A stretch of DNA of 12,380 bases. It comes from an uncultured Paracoccaceae bacterium (GTDB taxonomy: Bacteria; Pseudomonadota; Alphaproteobacteria; Rhodobacterales; Rhodobacteraceae). Where the stretch lies: the NCBI GenBank assembly GCA_937927885.1, contig CALEZJ010000206.1, positions 1-12,380 of the forward strand, read 5' to 3'. The position numbers and the translations under genes are program-made. Numbering within the stretch: the first letter of the stretch is position 1; each line of letters opens with the position of its first letter. Under the pieces are notes generated by a model that saw only the letters and a program-made list of their open reading frames with translations, did no database searches and was not told where the DNA came from. Below are positions 7,321 to 12,380 of the stretch, piece by piece.

Positions 7321-8597
7321 TGATTGAACACCAGGTTCGGCAGCCATAGCGAGACCTCGGGGACATAGGTGACAAGGATCAGGAACCCGACCATCGCCAC
7401 GACAAAGGGGATGACGCCGCGGATCGCCTCGGAAAGCGGCGCCTTGGCTATCGAGGACAGCACGAAGAGATTGAGCCCTATCGGGGGTGTCAGGAAGGCG
7501 ATCTCCATGTTGACGATCAGCACGATGCCGAAATGGATCGGGTCGATCCCCATCGCGGGCAACAGCGGCAGCACGATCGGGGTCACGATCAGCAGCACCG
7601 CCACGGCATCGAGGAACATCCCCAGGATCAGCATGGCGAGGTTGATGGCCAGCAGGAATTGCCAGGGCTCCAGCCCCACGCCGGTCGCCCAGCGCACCAG
7701 CCGCGTGGGCACGCCCGAACCGGTGATCCAATGGGCGAAAAGCAGGGCGAACATCACGATGAAGGTCACGGCGCTTGCCGCCTTCATGGCCTCGGCGGTC
7801 ATGCCGAAGATGTCGCGCCAGCCGACCTCGCGGTAGACCAGAACGGCGATCAGCACCGACGAGATGGCCGCGACCCCGGCGGATTCGGTCACCGTCGCAT
7901 AGCCCGAATAGATGCCGACAAAGACCGAGATCGGGATGAAGAGCGCAGGCAGCGCGCGCAGGTTGCGGCGCAGGAACTCGGGCCCGGACACCCGCGTGCC
8001 GCTGGCATAATTGTGCTTGCGCGACAGGATCATCACCACGCCGGCAAGGATCATCGCCTGGATCAGCCCCGGGATCACCCCGGCCAGAAACAGCCTTGGC
8101 ACCGATTGTTCGGCGATCAGGCCGTAAAGGATCATGCCGAGCGAGGGCGGGATCAGGATGCCCAACGTGCCCGAGGCGCCGACCGTTCCCAGCGCAAAGG
8201 GCCTGTGATAGCCGCGCGCCACCATGGCCGGGATCAGGAAGGTGCCCATCGCCATGGCGGTGACCACCGACGACCCGGAAATCGCCGCGAACATCGTCGT
8301 GGCCAGCACGCAGACCAACCCCAGCCCGCCGCGGAAATGGCCGACCCAGGCCTCGGCCGCATCGATGATGATGCGTGCGATGCCGCCCCTCTGCATGAAG
8401 GTCGCGGCCATGACGAAGAATGGCACGGCCAGGAAGGTGGTCGAGTTGATCCCGGAGACCGAGGTCATCGCCGCATCCATCAGCGGGCGCCCCTCGAAGG
8501 CGAGCATGGTCAGCGCGGCCACGCCGAGCGCGACGAAGATCGGCGCGCCCAGTGCCATCAGCACCAGCATCCCGCCAAGGCCCAGGAGAGCGTCCAT
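7317..8597 (-). CDS. dctM: TRAP transporter large permease subunit DctM
   Basis: This 426-residue, strongly hydrophobic protein is the large permease of a TRAP transporter, which moves substrate across the inner membrane driven by a sodium or proton gradient. It has about a dozen membrane segments. Family blocks include FLAVPFFVMAATFMQRGGI at 55-73, the loop ISGSS near 106-110, IPAMVARGY at 122-130, GTLGILIPPS at 143-152, and FLTPPIGLNLFV at 368-379 in the second half. The length is normal. The chosen ATG 8597 shares one base with the dctQ stop (TGATG); upstream in-frame codons to 8705 are not family-like and overlap dctQ. The stop overlaps the start of the first P450. Close packing with dctQ, dctP and the enzymes indicates the transporter imports the pathway substrate. 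Confidence 0.97.
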   Translation of the reverse strand: MDALLGLGGMLVLMALGAPIFVALGVAALTMLAFEGRPLMDAAMTSVSGINSTTFLAVPFFVMAATFMQRGGIARIIIDAAEAWVGHFRGGLGLVCVLATTMFAAISGSSVVTAMAMGTFLIPAMVARGYHRPFALGTVGASGTLGILIPPSLGMILYGLIAEQSVPRLFLAGVIPGLIQAMILAGVVMILSRKHNYASGTRVSGPEFLRRNLRALPALFIPISVFVGIYSGYATVTESAGVAAISSVLIAVLVYREVGWRDIFGMTAEAMKAASAVTFIVMFALLFAHWITGSGVPTRLVRWATGVGLEPWQFLLAINLAMLILGMFLDAVAVLLIVTPIVLPLLPAMGIDPIHFGIVLIVNMEIAFLTPPIGLNLFVLSSIAKAPLSEAIRGVIPFVVAMVGFLILVTYVPEVSLWLPNLVFNQ

Positions 8598-9097
8598 CAA
8601 TGTCCCTTTCCGCTGGTGCCAAGGCCGCGACCCGCAAGGGCCAGCGCCAGCATCTTCAGCACCATCAGTCCCATGCCGATCGGCAGGGCGAGAAACAGCG
8701 ACCACGATTGCGGGGTGCGCAGCGAACTGCCCGACCGGTCATCCAGCATCTGCGAGAACAGGTAGGCCTCCCAGCCGAACCAGGCCATGGTCGCGCAAAA
8801 GAACAGGGTCAGCAGGCCGACACCGGTGGCAAGCATCCGGCGCTTTCGCGGCGAAAGGCCACCCAGCAGGATTTCGGTATTGATATGGCGCCCTTCGGCG
8901 GCCAGCACGCTGCCGGCCAGCACCGAGGCCCAGACGATGAAATAAAGCGCTACCTCATCGGCCCAGTCGATGGAGTTGCGCGGGCTGACATGGCGCAGCA
9001 CCGCACCGCCCAGAAAGGTGCCCAGCGCGCAGAGCACGAGAACGCCGATCACGGCAGTCTCGATCCGCGACCAGATCGCGAGGAGTCGGTCGAGCAT
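8597..9097 (-). CDS. dctQ: TRAP transporter small permease subunit DctQ
   Basis: This 166-residue protein is the small membrane subunit that partners DctM. Four hydrophobic segments are visible: about residues 15-34, 48-67, 89-108 and 130-155. The family signature lies around SIDWADEVALYFIVW (42-56) and AAEGRHINTEILL (66-78), matching the usual W.eE....fvW and HI..e pattern. ATG 9097 is preceded by GAGAGAC, a modest ribosome site, within a small direct repeat. It lies 60 bases after dctP, the only sizeable gap in the CoA-transferase-to-P450 run, and that gap carries a strong hairpin. DctQ and DctM are separate proteins here, not fused. Confidence 0.95.
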   Translation of the reverse strand: MLDRLLAIWSRIETAVIGVLVLCALGTFLGGAVLRHVSPRNSIDWADEVALYFIVWASVLAGSVLAAEGRHINTEILLGGLSPRKRRMLATGVGLLTLFFCATMAWFGWEAYLFSQMLDDRSGSSLRTPQSWSLFLALPIGMGLMVLKMLALALAGRGLGTSGKGH

Positions 9098-9098
9098 G

Positions 9099-9116
9099 GC
9101 TGTCTCTCGCTGTCTC
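9099..9116. repeat. Small direct repeat before dctQ
   Basis: On the minus strand GAGACAGC occurs twice, separated by GA, immediately before the dctQ ATG (copies at 9109-9116 and 9099-9106). The GAGAGAC between them is the likely ribosome site. It may simply be a local duplication in the leader. Confidence 0.4.
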
Positions 9117-9124
9117 GAAATGGG

Positions 9125-9147
9125 CGGGGGGCCAGGACGGCCCCCCG
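9125..9147 (-). promoter_or_regulatory. Strong hairpin between dctP and dctQ
   Basis: CGGGGGGCC (9125-9133) and GGCCCCCCG (9139-9147) form a perfect 9-bp all-G/C stem with a 5-base loop, 10 bases after the dctP stop. There is no T-run after it on the minus strand (next bases CCCATTTCGAG), so readthrough is expected. Hairpins at this place in solute-binding-protein operons commonly protect the upstream mRNA from 3' decay and let the binding protein be made in excess over the permease. That role is inferred here. Confidence 0.7.
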
Positions 9148-9157
9148 TCAGACCGGT

Positions 9158-10162
9158 TTATTGCGCTGCCAGCGCCGCTGCCACGCGCGCGACATAGTCG
9201 GCATCCATCCCCGAATCCGCAACGATCTGGGCCTGCAGTTCCAGCATCTGCGCGCGCATCTCGGCGACGGCCTCGGGCGAGGGGTCGGCATAGGTGATGC
9301 CATTGGCCTCGTTCAGCGCCCGTGCCCCGGCCAGTTCCTCGGCGGCATAGTCGCGCGCCCAGCCGACCACTTGCGCCCATGATCCCAGAACGGCGGCGCG
9401 CTGGGCCTCGGTCATGCGCGACAGCGACGCGGCGGACACCAGCGGAATATAGACCCCCCACCCCGCATTGTCGTTGAAGGCGTGGCGGATGCCCGCCTCC
9501 CACAGCCGACCGCCCGAAATGGTCAGGTCCGTGACCGAACCCAGCCCCGCGATCTGCCCCTGCGTCAGTTGCAGCACGATTTCCGTGCGCGGCGTGGCGA
9601 CGCCGTTGATGCCCATGGCCGACATGATCTGCACCACCACCGGGCTGGGCGGCGTGGCCAGCGTGCGGCCCTGCAGGTCGGCGTAGCTGGCTGCGGGTTG
9701 GGTGGTAAACGCGGTCTGGTTCGGTGCGAACTCGAAATGGCCGCCCTCGGGGATCACGATGCCGCGGCGTTCGACCATGGACCACAATTCGGTCCCCAGC
9801 GGGCCGTCCAGAATGGCGCGGATCGTGTCGCGGTCGGCGCCGAAGAACATTGGCAGGGTGATGACCGACAGGTTCGGTTCCAGCCGGCTGATGGTGGGCG
9901 AGGCCTGGATCGACAGGTCCAGAGCCCCCGAGGCCAGCGCCCGCACCGCGTCGGCGCTGTTGTAAAGCTGCCCGGCCGGGAAGACCTCGACGGTGATTTC
10001 ACCGCCCGAAGCCGCGCTTATCGCCTCGGCCCAGCGCTCGGCCGCCTGGTTGCGCACATGGCCGGGCGGGGTTTCCACCGACAGGCGCAGTTCCAGCGCC
10101 TCGGCGCCGGTCGTCATCATCAGCGCGCCGGCCAGCGCCAGACTCAGGGTCGTTCTCATCAT
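9158..10162 (-). CDS. dctP: TRAP transporter substrate-binding protein DctP, conserved Arg replaced
   Basis: This 334-residue protein is the periplasmic binding component. The N terminus MMRTT, a hydrophobic stretch and TTGAEALE give a Sec signal peptide with likely cleavage after about residue 22. Typical blocks are AAERWAEAI.AASGGEITVEVFPAGQL (40-66), ADAVRALASGALDLSI (70-85), ADLQGRTLATPPSPVV (161-176) and TEIVLQLTQGQIAGL (193-207). In most relatives the third block reads GLKIR.P, and its Arg makes the salt bridge to the substrate carboxylate; here that place is Ala169, while Arg166 sits three residues earlier. This suggests an altered binding mode or a ligand without the usual carboxylate. 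The start ATG 10162 has a strong GGAGGAGGAG about 5 bases upstream and overlaps the CoA-transferase stop as ATGA. A TTG at 10180 is possible but poorer. The family call is firm, the ligand unknown. Confidence 0.94.
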   Translation of the reverse strand: MMRTTLSLALAGALMMTTGAEALELRLSVETPPGHVRNQAAERWAEAISAASGGEITVEVFPAGQLYNSADAVRALASGALDLSIQASPTISRLEPNLSVITLPMFFGADRDTIRAILDGPLGTELWSMVERRGIVIPEGGHFEFAPNQTAFTTQPAASYADLQGRTLATPPSPVVVQIMSAMGINGVATPRTEIVLQLTQGQIAGLGSVTDLTISGGRLWEAGIRHAFNDNAGWGVYIPLVSAASLSRMTEAQRAAVLGSWAQVVGWARDYAAEELAGARALNEANGITYADPSPEAVAEMRAQMLELQAQIVADSGMDADYVARVAAALAAQ

Positions 10163-11301
10163 CGCGTCTCCTCCTCCCAAGGGGTTGCGTGTGGATCTTC
10201 GGGGCGCAGTGCCGGGGCAGGGCGGTCAGTGCCCGGCCCCCCCTGCGCGAAACGGTACCCGGCGTTCAGGATGCGCGCGCCATCTTGCAGCGTCAGCACC
10301 AGATCGCGCGTCGCCAGATGCGGCATCGCCAGCGCCTCGGCAGCAGACTGAACCCGGGCGGCGGGCACGCCCACGGCGCGAAACGCGGCCTCCCAGACGG
10401 CGGCGGCGCGGGTCTTGAGCACCTCGGCCATGCGCGCGGCCAGCGCATCGGCATGCACCGCGCGCGCGGCGCGGGTGGCAAAACGGGGGTCGTCCAGAGC
10501 GTCGGACAATCCCAGCACCGACAGCGTGGCCGCGACCTTGGCATCCTCGACCGCGCCCAGCGTGATGGCTCCGTCAAGGCAGGCGAAGGTGTCCGAGGTC
10601 GGCGCCCGCGAAAACCCCCGGCTGCCGGTGCGCGCCGGGGCCTCGCCGGTCATCAACAGCGGATTGACCACCGACAGCATCATCACCAGCGCCGCGTCCA
10701 GCATGGCGACGTCGATCTGTTGCCCTTCGACCAGCCCGCGCTCGCGCTGCAACAGCGCGGTCTGGATGGCAAAGGCTGCCAGAAGCCCGGTGAACGTGTC
10801 GACCAGCGGGAACCCCACGCGCAACGGCGGATCGCCGGGCAGGCCCGAGACCAGCATCATGCCCGACAGGCTTTGCACGATCTGGTCCATCGCCGCGACA
10901 TCCGCCAGGGGGCCCGACTGGCCAAAGCCGGAAATCGCGCACCAGATCAGGCGGGGGTATTTGGGCCGCATCGCTGCCGCTCCCAGCCCCAGCCGGTCCA
11001 TCACCCCGGGGCGGAAATTCTCGACCACCACATCGGCCCCGGCGATGATCGCCTCGGCCCGCGCACGCCCTTCCGGTGTCTTCAGGTTCAGCGAGATTGA
11101 TGTCTTGCCCGCGTTGATCCCCTGAAACGCCGGAGCCATGCCGCGCTCTTCGGCGTGCTGGGTGTAGTTGCGCAAGGGATCGCCCGTCGGGGGTTCGATC
11201 TTGACCACTTCGGCCCCGTTGAGCGCCAGGAAATGCGACGCCAGCGGTCCCGCGACCACATGGCTGAAATCCGCAACCCGGATGCCCTTCAGTGCCCGCA
11301 C
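10159..11301 (-). CDS. Family III CoA-transferase (CaiB/BaiF)
   Basis: This 380-residue protein is a class III CoA-transferase, which moves CoA between organic acids such as succinyl-CoA and the pathway acid. It begins with the family opening ALKGIRVADFSHVVAGPLAS, then GAEVVKIEPP.GDP.R (29-44), NAGKTSISLNLK (63-74), ADVVVENFRPGVMDRLGL (89-106), ISGFGQSGP (123-131) and AAMDQIVQSLSG (136-147), where Asp139 is the likely catalytic residue forming the anhydride. The GTG at 11301 is preferred: it places the protein start at the usual family position, with GGGGGGA just upstream. ATG codons at 11319, 11340 and 11349 are in frame but lack a ribosome site and would put a palindromic operator-like element inside the coding region. 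The stop overlaps the dctP start. Its place before the transporter suggests that it activates the imported acid. The acid cannot be deduced. Confidence 0.93.
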   Translation of the reverse strand: MRALKGIRVADFSHVVAGPLASHFLALNGAEVVKIEPPTGDPLRNYTQHAEERGMAPAFQGINAGKTSISLNLKTPEGRARAEAIIAGADVVVENFRPGVMDRLGLGAAAMRPKYPRLIWCAISGFGQSGPLADVAAMDQIVQSLSGMMLVSGLPGDPPLRVGFPLVDTFTGLLAAFAIQTALLQRERGLVEGQQIDVAMLDAALVMMLSVVNPLLMTGEAPARTGSRGFSRAPTSDTFACLDGAITLGAVEDAKVAATLSVLGLSDALDDPRFATRAARAVHADALAARMAEVLKTRAAAVWEAAFRAVGVPAARVQSAAEALAMPHLATRDLVLTLQDGARILNAGYRFAQGGPGTDRPAPALRPEDPHATPWEEETR

Positions 11302-11319
11302 GATTCCCCCCCGGCGCAT

Positions 11320-11340
11320 ATGGTTCACAGGATGAACCAT
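11320..11340. promoter_or_regulatory. Perfect inverted repeat, probable operator
   Basis: ATGGTTCA (11320-11327), spacer CAGGA, and TGAACCAT (11333-11340) form a perfect 8-bp dyad with a 5-base spacer. It lies 18 bases before the preferred GTG start of the CoA-transferase, in the only gap before this run of overlapping genes, and just downstream of a TTGACA hexamer. The size and symmetry fit a dimeric repressor. I cannot assign the regulator family, and no regulator gene is in the window. The arms could pair in RNA, but A/T content and position favour a DNA operator. Confidence 0.6.
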
Positions 11341-11356
11341 TACATGCATCTGTCAA
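11328..11356 (-). promoter_or_regulatory. Candidate internal promoter of the CoA-transferase/TRAP/P450 genes
   Basis: On the minus strand a perfect TTGACA (11356-11351) contains the TGA stop of the upstream dehydratase-family gene. Seventeen bases further, ATCCTG (11333-11328) is a poor -10 match lying in the centre of the inverted repeat. The implied start near 11321 leaves a leader of about 20 bases before the GTG. A repressor on the dyad would cover the -10 region. The weak -10 keeps confidence low. Confidence 0.4.
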
Positions 11357-12380
11357 CGACCTTTTTGCACCCGGTCGATCCCGGCCTGCACGGCAGCGCG
11401 GGCCGAGGCGCCATCCCAGGCGCGGGCGTCCACCATATCGGCGTCCACCATCACGCAGGCGACTCCGGCCTGTTCCAGCGCATGGGCAATGAAACGCGTG
11501 CCATAGCCCGAAGGGCGGTCGGTTTTCGGCACGATGATCACCGCAAGGTCGATGCGGTGGCGCCTTGCCTCCTTGACATGCCAGGCCCCGGCCCAGGGCG
11601 GCTGGTGGAGGTGCTCGTTCAGGTCGATCACCCGCGCGGCGAGGGCGCGCATCGGGTCGCCGTGGTCGGCACGCAGATACCCGTCGGCGGCAAAGGGCAG
11701 ATACATCGACCAGGCAAAGACCGCGCCCTGATCCTCGAAGGCGGAATAGAACCCGGTGTCGAACCACAGCCCCGCACCGATCCACATCATGCGGATGCGC
11801 TCGTCGGGGACCACGGCCACGCCATCGCGCACCCGAGCCGCCACCTCGTCACGAAAGGCGCGGGCATGGGCCAGTGCCCAGTCGCTGCCGCGGTGCCACT
11901 GCGGGATCATCACGTTGGGGATCATGTCGGCGATGCGCAGCGGCAGGCGTGGCGCCTCCGCGATGATCCGGGCCGCCTCGTCGAACAGGCGCTCTTGCGC
12001 GTCGATCCGCGCCATCAGCCTTTCCAGCGCCCCCTCGGGCGTGCGCCGCCCCGCCACCCGTTCGGCCAGTGTGGTCAGGTCGGCGATTTCCGACACCATC
12101 AGGTCCAGCCGGTCAGGGCCTGCCTCGCGCTCCCAGTCGTGGCGCAAGGGGGTCCACCAGTCCGGCGCGGGCGCGGGGTGGCCGGGGGCGGACAGGATGG
12201 CCAGCGGGGCCCCCGTCAGCCGCGCCCATTCGGCAAAGATCAGCGGGTGGTCATCAGCCGAGGCGCGCGCGACCAGAAGCCCGGGCGGCGGCAACCCGCC
12301 CCAGGGCTGGACCTCTGGCCGACCGTCGAGGGCGGCGAACAGCGGCAAGGCGCTGTATTTCGCCAGCCTGGCATGGAACC
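11353..12380 (-). CDS. 2-hydroxyacyl-CoA dehydratase (HgdB/BcrB-type) family protein, 5' end outside window
   Basis: The visible 341 residues resemble the D-component subunits of 2-hydroxyacyl-CoA dehydratases and benzoyl-CoA reductase BcrB/BcrC, which use a 4Fe-4S cluster to generate ketyl radicals. Supporting features are a LLVARASADDHPLIFAEWAR segment near the start (usual place of a Cys-Asp motif), IFAEWARLTGAP, the central RIRMMWIGAGLWFDTGFYSAFED region, and the C-terminal GYGTRFIAHALEQAGV..VMVDADMVDARAW, ending in a long helix. Only one cysteine is visible (in GVACVMVD, a buried-strand position), so the usual cluster ligands seem to be missing. The protein runs off the right edge: the frame is open to 12380 and the TTG at 12348 is not needed as a start. 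No activator ATPase (HgdC type) is in view; a second subunit may lie upstream. The family is likely, the function uncertain. Confidence 0.75.
   Translation of the reverse strand, partial: FHARLAKYSALPLFAALDGRPEVQPWGGLPPPGLLVARASADDHPLIFAEWARLTGAPLAILSAPGHPAPAPDWWTPLRHDWEREAGPDRLDLMVSEIADLTTLAERVAGRRTPEGALERLMARIDAQERLFDEAARIIAEAPRLPLRIADMIPNVMIPQWHRGSDWALAHARAFRDEVAARVRDGVAVVPDERIRMMWIGAGLWFDTGFYSAFEDQGAVFAWSMYLPFAADGYLRADHGDPMRALAARVIDLNEHLHQPPWAGAWHVKEARRHRIDLAVIIVPKTDRPSGYGTRFIAHALEQAGVACVMVDADMVDARAWDGASARAAVQAGIDRVQKGR

Noticed and set aside
7321..8637. Upstream extension of the first P450 frame to 828 codons, as a possible fusion protein
   Set aside because: The extension is dctM read in another frame. 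The P450 begins naturally at ATG 7320, which overlaps the dctM stop, and the upstream part shows no domain.
7533..8765. Plus-strand open frame of 410 codons opposite dctM
   Set aside because: The product is His/Asp/Arg/Gln-rich, as expected from the antisense of a hydrophobic membrane protein gene.
11302..11349. Longer CoA-transferase starting at ATG 11349, 11340 or 11319
   Set aside because: No ribosome binding site precedes these codons, the extra residues are not family-like, and they would place the palindrome inside the gene. They cannot be excluded without mapping.

Overview
The window is about 12.4 kb of very GC-rich DNA. Strong G/C bias at third codon positions, a TRAP transporter, and dense runs of genes overlapping by 1-4 bases suggest an alphaproteobacterium, most likely of the Rhodobacterales (Paracoccaceae/Roseobacter type). 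That placement is inferred from style and gene content; there is no rRNA or other marker gene. I see no tRNA, IS element, CRISPR array or phage gene.

Left part (1-979, minus strand): the start of a hydroxypyruvate-isomerase-like TIM-barrel gene (cut by the window edge) lies downstream of aroQ, a type II 3-dehydroquinate dehydratase, and is joined to it by a GTGA overlap. A short divergent region (980-1094) separates aroQ from a plus-strand pair: a DUF1800 protein and a Tat-exported DUF1501 protein (1095-3572). The two families often occur as neighbours. Here the DUF1800 frame is broken about 30 codons before its natural end; the missing tail is still readable in another frame and overlaps the DUF1501 start.

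Right part (3596-12380, minus strand): one long co-directional cluster. In transcription order it holds a 2-hydroxyacyl-CoA dehydratase (HgdB/BcrB-type) family gene cut by the window edge, a family III CoA-transferase, a complete TRAP transporter (dctP, dctQ, dctM), two related cytochromes P450, and a PhzS-like FAD monooxygenase. From the CoA-transferase to the second P450 almost every junction is an ATGA or TGATG overlap. The exception is dctP-dctQ, which carries a perfect 9-bp hairpin. A perfect 8-bp inverted repeat and a TTGACA hexamer sit just before the CoA-transferase and look like an operator and promoter inside the cluster.

I read the cluster as an uptake and oxidation pathway for an unidentified small organic compound: periplasmic capture and import, CoA activation, then oxidation by two P450s and a flavoprotein. 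Three family-level oddities stand out. Both P450s lack the I-helix acid/alcohol pair. The TRAP binding protein has Ala where nearly all relatives have the carboxylate-binding Arg. The dehydratase-family protein has only one cysteine in the 341 residues visible. Together these suggest an uncharacterised pathway with unusual chemistry, but the substrate cannot be read from the sequence.
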